A DNA stretch of 64,000 nt, taken from Halomonas sp. CUBES01 (GTDB lineage Bacteria; Pseudomonadota; Gammaproteobacteria; Pseudomonadales; Halomonadaceae). The notes beneath the pieces are model-generated. The model saw nothing but the letters and a program-made list of their open reading frames with translations. It did no database searches and was not told the origin of the DNA. Location of the stretch: assembly GCF_020991005.1 (NCBI RefSeq), contig NZ_JAJLLW010000002.1:434001-498000 (forward strand), read 5' to 3'. Below, piece by piece: positions 39,428 to 47,158 of this stretch. How positions within the stretch are numbered: position 1 is the stretch's first letter; each line of letters starts with the position of its first letter. Made by a program: the position numbers and the translations under genes.

Positions 39428-39664
39428 ACGACTAGGTGATAGTGGACCGCAGTAACCGTGACCCTAAGCAGGAAGGCGTGTTTTTGCTGCTGGTGAGCGG
39501 AGAGCGAAGAGCGAAGAATCAAACGGGTACAGCGCCTGGCGGGTGGGGCGTTGTACCTGATCAGTGATAACGACCACTACCAGCCGGAAATGATCAAGCC
39601 GCAGGATATGCATGATGTGGAGATTCTGGGGCGGTGTGAGATTCGGATTGGGAGAGTTGTGTAG
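39428..39664 (+). pseudogene. 3' relic of a prophage repressor
   Basis: About 230 bp match the S24 half of the repressor at 9600-9828, including the last 100 bp almost unchanged. An 8-nt duplication (AGCGAAGA) shifts the frame, and the helix-turn-helix and catalytic serine region are absent. Just left of it, about 39376-39400 (ATGGGTTAGGCT) may be a remnant of the start of the early gene at 8494-8700. Confidence 0.85.
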
Positions 39665-39689
39665 TTCTTCTTATTTATCAGGGTGATTC

Positions 39690-40694
39690 ATGGCGAACGA
39701 CGTATACGAAAAAACTGTTCTTTTTTTTGACCTTCACCGATTTTCAACAGTTAGGGGAGTTTCAAATCAATCTGGGGCAGTTCGTTACTTATGTGATCAT
39801 TCTATTAAAGATTTGGTGAGTTATTGGTCGTCCTTAGTCGATACGGCTGATGCCCATAAGGCGTTCCAAAAAAATAGATTGGAACTTTATTTGGTTGATG
39901 TTGAAGAAGATGATAACCACTATTATCTTTTAATTAACTGCACAAATGCTACAGGTGCTCATCATTCGTCAAGAGATATTAAGAGTGGACAGACAAACGA
40001 TATAACATACCAACCAGCAGAGGGGCCAAACGCTTCTTCTCATATAGTAATAAGAAAGCAGGCTTTCGAAGGAAGAAACTTGGTTTTGGTAGAGCGGGCT
40101 AATGGGATTTCAATTGTCAGGCTTGTGTCCTTTTTAAATCAACTTACTGATAATTATATTAAATCTACGAAAGCTATTAAAAGTGGTTTCCAAATTGATC
40201 ATCCACTGGGCGAGACTAACAAGAAAGGTAAGCTAAAGCGGCCTGTCAAGAAACCCAGGATTGAGTTGCATGGTTATATTTCAGAACGATTTTATGAAGA
40301 TCTAAGTGCTGGCTATGTAGACGAAATCGTTTTGCTCTCAGATATGAAGAAAGTTGCAGGAATGGATAGTGAGCCGCCTCCCGAGTTTAAAACCTGGGAG
40401 ATCGGTATAGATAGATCTCCACTAGCAAACTGTTCTGCAGCTGATTATATTGAGAAAGTGTTAGGTAAGGCTCGAGAGTTTGACATGGAAAAACTTCGTG
40501 TACGTTTTCGGGATGATTCTGGTGCTCCTCATACAAAAAAAATTAACGTAGCGGATAGTACTCTCGCTGAGAGTGATTATTATGTTCTTACAAGGAAAAT
40601 TTCATTTAATTTTAGACCGAGATTGGCATATACTGCTATTAGTAATGCTTTTACTGCTCGGATGACAGGTCTAATAGACGATGAAAAGCTTTAG
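39690..40694 (+). CDS. Unknown soluble protein, first gene of a two-gene cassette
   Basis: A 334-aa protein (MANDVYEKTVLFFDLHRFSTVRG...) with no signal peptide or spans, mixed alpha/beta by eye, and a lysine-rich basic middle (GETNKKGKLKRPVKKPRIELHGYISERFYEDL). AT-rich codons contrast with the phage genes. It starts 25 bp after the repressor relic and overlaps the membrane gene downstream by 14 bp, so the two are co-translated. It occupies slot 1, where the intact prophage has the BRCT and HNH genes. I do not recognise a family; an antiviral sensor paired with a membrane effector is a reasonable hypothesis only. Confidence 0.6.
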   Translation: MANDVYEKTVLFFDLHRFSTVRGVSNQSGAVRYLCDHSIKDLVSYWSSLVDTADAHKAFQKNRLELYLVDVEEDDNHYYLLINCTNATGAHHSSRDIKSGQTNDITYQPAEGPNASSHIVIRKQAFEGRNLVLVERANGISIVRLVSFLNQLTDNYIKSTKAIKSGFQIDHPLGETNKKGKLKRPVKKPRIELHGYISERFYEDLSAGYVDEIVLLSDMKKVAGMDSEPPPEFKTWEIGIDRSPLANCSAADYIEKVLGKAREFDMEKLRVRFRDDSGAPHTKKINVADSTLAESDYYVLTRKISFNFRPRLAYTAISNAFTARMTGLIDDEKL

Positions 40695-41250
40695 AGTTGT
40701 TTTATACCAAATAACACGACCATTAAGTTACTTGTCGATAAAGCATGAAGATAAGTATCTCTATGATTGGGTGTTTCCTTTTTCTATTCTTATTTTAGGA
40801 GTGATCGCAGCTTATTTTCTTGACTTGAACTTGGTAGACCTTATCCGGTTTTCAACAAGCCTTGGATCTTTTGTTAGTAATCTTCCGGGTTTTTTTATTG
40901 CTGCCCTTGCAGCAGTCGCAACTTTTAATAGAAAAGATATTGATAAGGATATGGTGGGCGAGAGGCCCCCAACAGTTGAAACTTTGATTGGCGACAGAAA
41001 AGTTAATATGGTTTTAACTCGAAGGCGTTTTCTTTGTATGCTGTTCTCTTATTTGACGGCTTTAAGTATTGTGTTGTCAATAATTGGCTTTATTCCTACC
41101 TCTTTTGTTTTTTTTGAAAACGAAGAGCTAGGCGTTTCTCTCATCACAGTTTTGGTTTATTTGATTGCTTTTTATATGCTTTTTTTCCAGTTGATAGTAT
41201 CTACTCTATATGGATTATATTACCTAGGAGATCGGGTTCACTATTCTTAA
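40681..41250 (+). CDS. Four-span membrane protein, second gene of the cassette
   Basis: A 189-aa protein with spans at about residues 29-50 (WVFPFSILILGVIAAYFLDL), 63-82 (VSNLPGFFIAALAAVATF), 117-148 (FLCMLFSYLTALSIVLSIIGFIPTSFVFF) and 152-183 (LGVSLITVLVYLIAFYMLFFQLIVSTLYGLYYLG), and a basic loop between the second and third spans. It overlaps the upstream gene by 14 bp and converges on umuC with a 4-bp overlap. No family is recognised. Pore-forming or membrane-depolarising effectors of abortive defence systems have similar size and topology. Confidence 0.6.
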   Translation: MKSFRVVLYQITRPLSYLSIKHEDKYLYDWVFPFSILILGVIAAYFLDLNLVDLIRFSTSLGSFVSNLPGFFIAALAAVATFNRKDIDKDMVGERPPTVETLIGDRKVNMVLTRRRFLCMLFSYLTALSIVLSIIGFIPTSFVFFENEELGVSLITVLVYLIAFYMLFFQLIVSTLYGLYYLGDRVHYS

Positions 41251-42590
41251 TATCTTGTGGGTGTATAATTGATGGATGTTTTTGATTTGTTATCTCTCCT
41301 AGCTATCCCCTCATCCGTATAAGCTCTCATCAACTCATCCCAGTTCGTCGTGTAGCGTGGGCTGCGGTGGGCGCAGCGTAGGTGCCAGGGAGCGTTCTTT
41401 TCCGGTAGGCCCAGGCGTACCGTTCCCTTTCCCATCTTCTCGTTCAGTGCGTCCATGGTGGCCATCAGCTTTTCGCTGCGCTGGCGTTCTTCTTCTGTTT
41501 GCGGTGTGTCCATCAGGCTTAGCTGCTGGCGGTTTGTGTCGGTTAGGTCGAGCATCATCACGCCGGCTTTCTTGTAGCCGTATTTGGGCCGGTAGATCTT
41601 CGTCAGCGCTTCCTGGGCGGCGTGGAGGATGTCGCGGGTGTCCTGGCTGGGGCGTTCCAGCTCTGCCACCAGGCTGGGCGAGTACTGGGGCAGGTCGGGC
41701 CGGAAGCGGTCGGTTTTGAGGAACACCAGCACGGCGCGGGCGAGGCTGTTCTGCTGGCGTAGTTTTTCGGCGCCGCGTTGGGCGTGCTGGCGAATGGCGC
41801 CCTGCAGGTCGTAGAGGTGCTGAGTGGGGCGGCCGAACGATCGGCTGGTCATGATGCGCTGCTTGGGTTCATGCAGGTCGTTCATTTCCAGGCAACTGAT
41901 GCCGCGCAGCTCCAGCACTGTGCGCTCCATGTTCACCGAGAACTTGCGCCGCAGGCGCTTGGTGTCTGCCTCGCGGAGATCCCAGGCGGTTTTGATGCCG
42001 AGGATCTGCAGGCGCTCGTTCAGGCGGCGGCCAATGCCCCACACATCGCCCACGTCGATCTGCTGCAGAAGGTGCCGGGCTTCATCGCTTTCGGCGTGAA
42101 GGATGCACACGCCCGGGTAACCGGGGTGCTTCTTGGCAATGCGGTTGGCCAGCTTGGCCAGCGTGTGAGTCGCGGCGACGCCCACACAGACCGGAATGCC
42201 GGTGTATTGGCCAATCTTCTGGCGCAGGCTGGTGGCGTGCTCCTGAAGGCCTTTCGGCGTGAAGCCGTCCATGTGCACGAACATTTCATCAATGGAGTAG
42301 GGCTCAACGCCTGCGGTTTCCTGCTCGAGGATGCCTTGCACCCGGTGGGACATGTCGCCGTAGAGCTCGTAGTTGGAGGAGTAGAGAATCACCTCGCCGC
42401 GGTCCACCAGGTGGCGTACATGGTGGGCGGGCGTGCCCATCTCCACGCCCAGGGCTTTCAGCTCGTTGGAGCGGGCGACAATGCAGCCGTCGTTATTGGA
42501 CATGATGCCCACCGCGCGGCGGTTCAGCTTGGGATTGAACACCCGCTCGCAGCTCACGTAGAAGTTGTTGCAGTCCACCAGCCCGATCAT
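41247..42590 (-). CDS. umuC: UmuC-like Y-family translesion DNA polymerase
   Basis: The intact 447-aa copy of the polymerase broken at 11357-12674. Catalytic acidic residues are in MIGLVDCNNFYVSCE and EPYSIDEMFVHMDGF; the DNA-binding hairpins are in HTLAKLANRIAKKHPG and VGDVWGIGRRLNERLQ; the C-terminus holds the little-finger domain and the UmuC-specific tail. ATG at 42590; the longer frame into the SOS promoter is not used. SOS-regulated through the shared LexA box, it may give the lysogen error-prone repair. Confidence 0.92.
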   Translation of the reverse strand: MIGLVDCNNFYVSCERVFNPKLNRRAVGIMSNNDGCIVARSNELKALGVEMGTPAHHVRHLVDRGEVILYSSNYELYGDMSHRVQGILEQETAGVEPYSIDEMFVHMDGFTPKGLQEHATSLRQKIGQYTGIPVCVGVAATHTLAKLANRIAKKHPGYPGVCILHAESDEARHLLQQIDVGDVWGIGRRLNERLQILGIKTAWDLREADTKRLRRKFSVNMERTVLELRGISCLEMNDLHEPKQRIMTSRSFGRPTQHLYDLQGAIRQHAQRGAEKLRQQNSLARAVLVFLKTDRFRPDLPQYSPSLVAELERPSQDTRDILHAAQEALTKIYRPKYGYKKAGVMMLDLTDTNRQQLSLMDTPQTEEERQRSEKLMATMDALNEKMGKGTVRLGLPEKNAPWHLRCAHRSPRYTTNWDELMRAYTDEGIARRDNKSKTSINYTPTRY

Positions 42591-42616
42591 TTTCGCCTCC
42601 TGGCCCTTGTGTGAGA

Positions 42617-42632
42617 CTGTTAATTTATACAG
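42617..42632. promoter_or_regulatory. LexA (SOS) box, second umuC/umuD-like locus
   Basis: CTGTTAATTTATACAG, identical to the box at 12701-12716, in the gap between divergent umuC and umuD-like genes. Confidence 0.85.
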
Positions 42633-42706
42633 TATTATTGCCAGGGAAAGCGACAGGCAAACGCTAATGTACGTCGCGAAAAATCGAACAGGCACAGGGG
42701 GAGCGG

Positions 42707-43057
42707 ATGCGAGTGAATTACTTGGGGCCAGCGTTGGTGGGCGTGGATCACCCAGCGGTCGCGGAAATGGACAGGCGAAAATTTACCCCCAGCTGTTTTC
42801 TGGTGGAGGTCAGCGAGGAGGCGCGCCCCGGCGGTCCATTGATGGAAGGCGACGTGCTGGTGGTGGACGAAGCGCGATCCTTCGGCCATGCCGATCTGGT
42901 GGTGGCTGAGATAGAAGGCGAGTACCGTCTATTCAAAGCCCACCGTGCTGGCAGCCGCTGCCGGTTACTGCCGCCCAACGGCGGGCAGGGCTACTTTGTG
43001 AACGCGCAGCAGTTCAAGGGGGTAGTGGTCAGGCAGGCGAGGTGCCGGGCGGTGTAA
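42707..43057 (+). CDS. UmuD-like S24-fold protein, second copy
   Basis: A 116-aa near-identical copy of the protein at 12791-13141 (VEVSEEARPGGPLMEGDVLVVDEARSFGHADLVVAEIEGEYRLFKAH). It also lacks the GxSM catalytic pair and the Ala-Gly cleavage segment, so the change is fixed in this family and not a random defect of one copy. It may act as a ready-made UmuD-prime-like partner of the adjacent polymerase. Confidence 0.75.
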   Translation: MRVNYLGPALVGVDHPAVAEMDRRKFTPSCFLVEVSEEARPGGPLMEGDVLVVDEARSFGHADLVVAEIEGEYRLFKAHRAGSRCRLLPPNGGQGYFVNAQQFKGVVVRQARCRAV

Positions 43058-43248
43058 GTGTATTGGAAGGTGGTTAATACAATGCGGGATGGCTGGTGTG
43101 TAGTGGTTGGTTTCGGTATCGTCTGCAGGTTATTAAGTTATCAGTATGCGCATATCTGTCGGCTGTACTGCAGTGACAAAATGAAGCCAACTACATAGCT
43201 TACATGTCATAAAAACATTGCTTATCAATAATTTATCAGGATATAGGC

Positions 43249-44466
43249 ATGCTTAAGTCAGTTGAGATGTTCGCAGGAGCAGGGGGATTAGCTATGGGCG
43301 TTTCTCTTGCAGGGTTTGAGTCGCTTGCCGTCGTGGAGCGTGACCGATGGGCGTGCGATACAATTCGAGAGAACCAGAACAATGGTTACCCCTTGGTCAA
43401 TGGGTGGCCGCTTTGGGCTGGAGATGTCCGCGAATTCAACTGGGCCAGCATTCCTGAAGATATTGATTTGGTCGCAGGAGGGCCACCCTGCCAGCCTTTT
43501 TCTATGGGTGGAAGGCATAAAGCATTCGGTGATGAACGTGATATGTTTCCTGTCACTGTGGATGTGGTTCGGCGCTTGAAGCCCAAAGCCTTCATCATCG
43601 AAAACGTGAAAGGGCTGACGCGCTCAAGCTTTTCCAACTACTACCAATACATTCTCTTGCAGCTTGAGTTTCCAGAGGTTGCCCGGCGAGATGGCGAAAC
43701 TTGGGCTGAACACCTGAAACGCTTGCAGGAAGAGAAAACGTCTGGCGCTCTACATAGTTGTGGATTGACATACAATGTGGTGCCCACTTTGGTCAACGCA
43801 GCTGATTACGGTATCCCACAAAAGCGCGAGCGGGTATTCATCGTGGGGTTTCGGTCTGACCTCGGAGCTGAATGGTCATTCCCTGTAGCAACCCACTCTT
43901 TTGATGCTTTGTTACATTCCCAGTGGGTGAGTGGCGAATACTGGCAACATCACAACGTTGCAAAGAAAAAAATACCAGCAATCCATTCGCGCCATGAGAA
44001 TCGTGTGAGGAAATTAGCGGCCGAATTACTCCCACCGCAGGAAAAACCATGGCGAACGGTTCGTGATGCCCTGGTTGACTTACCTGATCCTCGCGACGAA
44101 GGGGCAAAACATTTCCGTAATCATTTTTTCCAAGATGGTGCGAGAGTGTACACAGGCCATACAGGGAGCCCGCTGGATCTGCCTTCAAAAACATTGAAGG
44201 CTGGTGCTCACGGCGTGCCGGGCGGTGAAAATATGATGGTCAAAGAAGACGGTAGTGTTCGTTACTTCACTGTGCGCGAATCTGCGAGACTCCAGACATT
44301 TCCAGATGGTTACACCTTCCATGGTGCATGGGGTGAGGCCATGCGGCAACTCGGGAATGCGGTGCCTGTCGCTTTGGGGCGGATGGTAGCCAGCTCGGTT
44401 GCAGAGCAATTGGCGATAATACAGCTCCGCCAGCTAAAACGCCAAAGTAATAGGAAAATGGCATGA
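43249..44466 (+). CDS. Cytosine-5 DNA methyltransferase of an Eco29kI-type system
   Basis: A 405-aa C5 methylase with motif I MFAGAGGLAMG, catalytic motif IV GGPPCQPFS, motif VI IENVKGL, motif VIII QKRERVFIVGF and motifs IX/X (RESARLQTFP, RQLGNAVPVALG). Its stop overlaps the restriction endonuclease start by 4 bp. The partner is of the Eco29kI family, suggesting recognition of CCGCGG, an inference from the partner. It occupies slot 2 of the relic prophage, between umuD-like and the gpD relic. Confidence 0.92.
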   Translation: MLKSVEMFAGAGGLAMGVSLAGFESLAVVERDRWACDTIRENQNNGYPLVNGWPLWAGDVREFNWASIPEDIDLVAGGPPCQPFSMGGRHKAFGDERDMFPVTVDVVRRLKPKAFIIENVKGLTRSSFSNYYQYILLQLEFPEVARRDGETWAEHLKRLQEEKTSGALHSCGLTYNVVPTLVNAADYGIPQKRERVFIVGFRSDLGAEWSFPVATHSFDALLHSQWVSGEYWQHHNVAKKKIPAIHSRHENRVRKLAAELLPPQEKPWRTVRDALVDLPDPRDEGAKHFRNHFFQDGARVYTGHTGSPLDLPSKTLKAGAHGVPGGENMMVKEDGSVRYFTVRESARLQTFPDGYTFHGAWGEAMRQLGNAVPVALGRMVASSVAEQLAIIQLRQLKRQSNRKMA

Positions 44467-45101
44467 CCAACAATATTTATCCTTTTAACCCTTTAGATAA
44501 AAAGCACTTAGGCGAAAGTGTTGGTCAGGCGATGCTCCGTCAGCCTATTAACTCACTGGCAGGCCTCTCCAAATTTAATGGCGCAGGTGTGTATGCGATA
44601 TATTACTCAGGTGATTTCCCTGCTTACGAGGAAATAGCCAAACGTAATAATAGTGGCTCATACATTGCTCCAATTTATGTAGGTAAAGCAGTCCCGGAAG
44701 GGGCCAGAAAAGGGAAGCTGTCTCCAGCATCTACGGAAACCTTATTCCGAAGATTAAATGATCACAAAAAAAGCCTTGATAAGGCTGAGAATCTTCATCT
44801 TGAAGATTTTTTTTACCGATGCTTAATAGTGGATGATATTTGGATCCCGCTAGGTGAATCTTTGCTGATCGCCAAGTTTTCGCCTGTTTGGAATAATTTT
44901 ATCGATGGCTTTGGAAATCATGATCCTGGAAGTGGACGCCATGCGGGTTTGCGTCCCAGGTGGGATGTGCTGCATCCAGGGAGATCCTGGGCTGAAAAGC
45001 TTCAGCCTCGCCCAGAAACCCAAGAACAAATTATATTGGAAGTAAAAGAACAGCTTCGGAGTTATCCGCCACCTGATGACGATAATATGATCTCGGTTTG
45101 A
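44463..45101 (+). CDS. Eco29kI-family GIY-YIG restriction endonuclease
   Basis: A 212-aa enzyme matching the Eco29kI family over its whole length: the GIY-YIG core GAGVYAIYYSG...APIYVGKAVPEG, a helix with LFRRLNDHKKS, the catalytic glutamate in GESLLIAKF, and WNNFIDGFGNHDPGSGRHAG followed by WDVLHPGRSWAEKL. These are the Eco29kI landmarks (catalytic Tyr, Arg, His, Glu, Asn). Eco29kI cuts CCGCGG. With the methylase it forms a type II restriction-modification system and protects the lysogen. A strong terminator follows. Confidence 0.9.
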   Translation: MTNNIYPFNPLDKKHLGESVGQAMLRQPINSLAGLSKFNGAGVYAIYYSGDFPAYEEIAKRNNSGSYIAPIYVGKAVPEGARKGKLSPASTETLFRRLNDHKKSLDKAENLHLEDFFYRCLIVDDIWIPLGESLLIAKFSPVWNNFIDGFGNHDPGSGRHAGLRPRWDVLHPGRSWAEKLQPRPETQEQIILEVKEQLRSYPPPDDDNMISV

Positions 45102-45128
45102 AAAGCTATTAAAGCTTACAGACGTTAT

Positions 45129-45160
45129 AAAAGCCTCAGCCATCAGTGGCTGAGGCTTTT
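45129..45160 (+). terminator. Terminator after the restriction operon
   Basis: AAAAGCCTCAGCCA and TGGCTGAGGCTTTT form a 14-bp stem with a 4-nt loop, followed by ATATT. Confidence 0.9.
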
Positions 45161-45164
45161 ATAT

Positions 45165-45455
45165 TACCCCCTTCACCTCACACCTCACACCTCACACCTC
45201 ACCTGCGTCCCAAAGCTCCCATCATTCAGCGAGTGCACCACCTCCGTCGCTAGCCATTCCGTCTCAACGACCTACGGCTTGTAGCCCTGCGCGGTGACGG
45301 TGGCCTCGGGGGTCAGGCGGGCGTTGCCGCGTGCCAGGGGGAGTTCAAATTCTGCCACGCCGCGCTGCATGCGTTGCCATTCGGCACGGGCGGCGTCCAG
45401 GGCGTCGGCTTCGGTGGCGTAGGTGGGGCGCAGCTGTTTTGCATTGTCGACCTGA
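45165..45455 (-). pseudogene. gpD relic with a 7-bp tandem repeat
   Basis: About 285 bp resemble the 3' end of gene D at 15245-15510 (minus strand; WQRMQRGVAEFELPLARGNARLTPE-like translation), with several frame breaks. At 45175-45202 ACCTCAC is repeated four times in tandem, where the intact gene has one. Similarity ends at about 45455. Confidence 0.8.
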
Positions 45456-45532
45456 CTTGCCTTGACGTTTCGGTGCCTTTAGTGAATTGGTTTACACAGT
45501 GGTGACGTCAGCGATAAGTAACATATCAATAT

Positions 45533-45547
45533 TTAGCTTTAAGCTAA
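45533..45547. promoter_or_regulatory. Palindrome in the toxin-antitoxin promoter region
   Basis: TTAGCTTTAAGCTAA is a perfect 15-bp palindrome followed by further TAGCTA and TATTAGCTAT elements within 30 bp, just upstream of the relE-like relic. A likely operator for the downstream antitoxin. Confidence 0.5.
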
Positions 45548-45580
45548 AATAGCTAGATATTTTATCGCTATTAGCTATAA

Positions 45581-45812
45581 ATGATCGGTGAAGACGGTCA
45601 CTTACCGAAAAAACGCGCTGAAGGTATTGCTTCGAATGCCACGACCAAGTCGAAGTGCATACAAGGCAAAATCAAGGCCTATGCGGAAGACCCGGAGAGC
45701 CAGCGCAATAATGTGAAGGCGTTGAAGGGTGGCGAGTATATTTGCCTGCGGGGTGGGCGACTGGCGGGTGATTACCGACGAACGTGGCGACGTTTACCAA
45801 TAACGCACCCGT
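45581..45812 (+). pseudogene. Broken RelE/HigB-type toxin
   Basis: RelE-family text appears in three frames: ALKVLLRMPRP (from about 45607), then QGKIKAYAEDPESQRNNVKALKGG (45661-45735), then VGDWRVITDERGDVYQ (from about 45750) after an extra G in CTGCGGGGTGGGCGAC, and the end is also shifted. At least two indels destroy the toxin, so the antitoxin downstream is an orphan. This is my reading of the frames; a search of the repaired translation would confirm it. Confidence 0.75.
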
Positions 45813-45830
45813 AACTTAACAGAAGGCGGC

Positions 45831-46193
45831 ATGAGCACACCTCAGCTGATTCAAACCCCCACCGGCGAACGCTTAGTGGTACTGCCCGAGCAGGAGTACC
45901 ACGCTTTGCTTGCGCGGTTGGAAGACCGGGACGATATCGACGCGGCCGATGCGGTGTTGGCTCGCGGTGAGGAGCCGCTTCCAGAGGCGGTGGTGGACGC
46001 GCTGCTGGATGGCGTGGCCCCAGTGAAGGTATACCGCGAATATCGTGGCCTGCGCGCAGGTGAACTGGCAGCAACGGTTGGCATTAGCCAAGGGTATCTT
46101 TCCGAGATAGAAACGGGCAAGAAAACCGGCTCGCTACGTGTGCTGACCCGGATAGCGGACGCGCTGGATGTGGAGCTTAGCGACCTGACCTAA
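45831..46193 (+). CDS. XRE-family antitoxin, partner of the broken toxin
   Basis: A 120-aa protein with an N-terminal toxin-neutralising region (LVVLPEQEYHALLARLEDRDDIDAADAVLARGEEPLPEAVVDALLDG) and a C-terminal helix-turn-helix (LRAGELAATVGISQGYLSEIETGKKTGSLRVLTRIADALDVEL). It directly follows the relE-like relic. With the toxin dead, it may persist as a transcriptional regulator or an antidote to related toxins. It stands at the outer edge of the mobile region. Confidence 0.85.
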   Translation: MSTPQLIQTPTGERLVVLPEQEYHALLARLEDRDDIDAADAVLARGEEPLPEAVVDALLDGVAPVKVYREYRGLRAGELAATVGISQGYLSEIETGKKTGSLRVLTRIADALDVELSDLT

Positions 46194-46223
46194 CCGCCGG
46201 TTTTCGCCTGGGAATAGATGAAC

Positions 46224-46253
46224 AGCGCCCTGCTTTTTAGCCAGGGCGCTTTT
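46224..46253 (+). terminator. Terminator after the antitoxin
   Basis: AGCGCCCTG and CAGGGCGCT form a 9-bp stem with an 8-10-nt loop, followed by TTTTG. Confidence 0.85.
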
Positions 46254-46511
46254 GTAGGTGGTTCAGGCATTGTCCATGTACGTAAGGAACTAACTTCATC
46301 ATCAGATCGCGGTTCAGGTAGAACATTAGTGCCCATGCCGGACGGAATCGACGCGCGGGCGTTGTGGCTAACTAGAAGCCTTTCATGCAGCAACAGCGTT
46401 GTGGCGGTCATCATGGAATTCGCGCGATATGTTCCTCAATCAGTGGGTTAATTCGCTGTGCTTGTCGTAGGGGAGTGATAAGCTGGCCTTAATGGTGGTC
46501 GAGGAGCGGAT
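46254..46511. other. Gap between mobile region and host lipoprotein gene
   Basis: No gene supported. A minus-strand open frame (46190-46414) has no recognisable product or ribosome site. I searched here for a third dusA att core (TCCATCAT...GGCGC) that would mark the outer end of the older prophage and did not find one. Confidence 0.4.
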
Positions 46512-47135
46512 ATGTACAAGATGAGAACAGGTTTCGGGCTAACGCGGGTTGGCATCGTGTTGTTCACCATGACACTGCTTGTCGGCTGTAGCGATTCCGA
46601 AGAGCAGGCGTCCCGGGAGCAGCAGGCCCGCGAGGCGGAAAATGTCGCGGCCCAGGAAGAGGCCGCGAGTCGCGAGGCGCAGGCGCAGCGCGAGGCTGAT
46701 GAGCAGAGAGAACCGCTGAACGTGCGCATTCTGGTGTCTGCGTCGATTGGTTCGGACCGCCGCTTGCTGATCGAGGGTGAGACGAACCTGCCGGATGAAG
46801 CCCAGGTGCAGGTGATCATCGAGCGTGAGCTGAGCCGCGTTCGCTGGCGCGAGCGGGTGGACGTGGCGCAGGGGCAGTTTACGGCGGGGCCGTTCGGCCC
46901 CGGGAGTGGCCTACCTGACGGTGGCTACAGCGTCACCGTTGAGCTTTCAGAGGCCACCGTCCAGCCCGAGTCGGTGCAGCAGCGCATCGGCGAGGAAGGC
47001 GAGTATCTGGCCGGCGAGCTGGTGACCGAGTCGCGCCATGGCCTGGGCCAGATCGCCACCTACACCACGCGTTTTATGGTGGGCAGCGAACCCAGGCAGT
47101 CACGGGGTGATGCTCAGCTATTGCAAACCCCTTGA
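46512..47135 (+). CDS. Predicted lipoprotein
   Basis: A 207-aa protein with a lipoprotein signal (TRVGIVLFTMTLLVGCS, lipobox LLVGC), an alanine/glutamate/glutamine-rich coiled-coil stretch (residues about 30-65) and a C-terminal beta domain (VRILVSASIGSDRRLLIEGETNLPDEAQVQV...). GAGGAG precedes the start. It is probably attached to the inner or outer membrane. No family is recognised. GC content and codon use match the host. Confidence 0.7.
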   Translation: MYKMRTGFGLTRVGIVLFTMTLLVGCSDSEEQASREQQAREAENVAAQEEAASREAQAQREADEQREPLNVRILVSASIGSDRRLLIEGETNLPDEAQVQVIIERELSRVRWRERVDVAQGQFTAGPFGPGSGLPDGGYSVTVELSEATVQPESVQQRIGEEGEYLAGELVTESRHGLGQIATYTTRFMVGSEPRQSRGDAQLLQTP

Positions 47136-47158
47136 ATGCCTATTTCTTAATGGCTATC

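Larger units (their letters stand above)
39093..45600. mobile_element. Collapsed second prophage of the same family
   Basis: Going right from the dusA 5' end, the order is repressor relic, two cargo genes, umuC, umuD-like, restriction-modification cargo and gpD relic, all in the order and orientation of 9163-16240 in the intact prophage. Everything from int to mid-repressor and beyond gpD is missing. The right boundary and its own attR are not visible; 45.6 kb is where similarity stops. Confidence 0.75.

Noticed and set aside
39690..41250. Assignment of the two-gene cassette to the Kiwa defence system
   Set aside because: Kiwa also pairs a four-span membrane protein with a cytosolic protein of about 315 aa, but its gene order is membrane first and I cannot see shared motifs. 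I leave the pair unassigned.
45175..45202. Four tandem ACCTCAC units as a CRISPR or regulatory repeat
   Set aside because: A contiguous 7-bp microsatellite within a gpD relic, no spacers; replication slippage in a pseudogene explains it.
46190..46414. Minus-strand open frame after the antitoxin
   Set aside because: No ribosome site, overlaps a terminator hairpin, and the translation is unlike any family.
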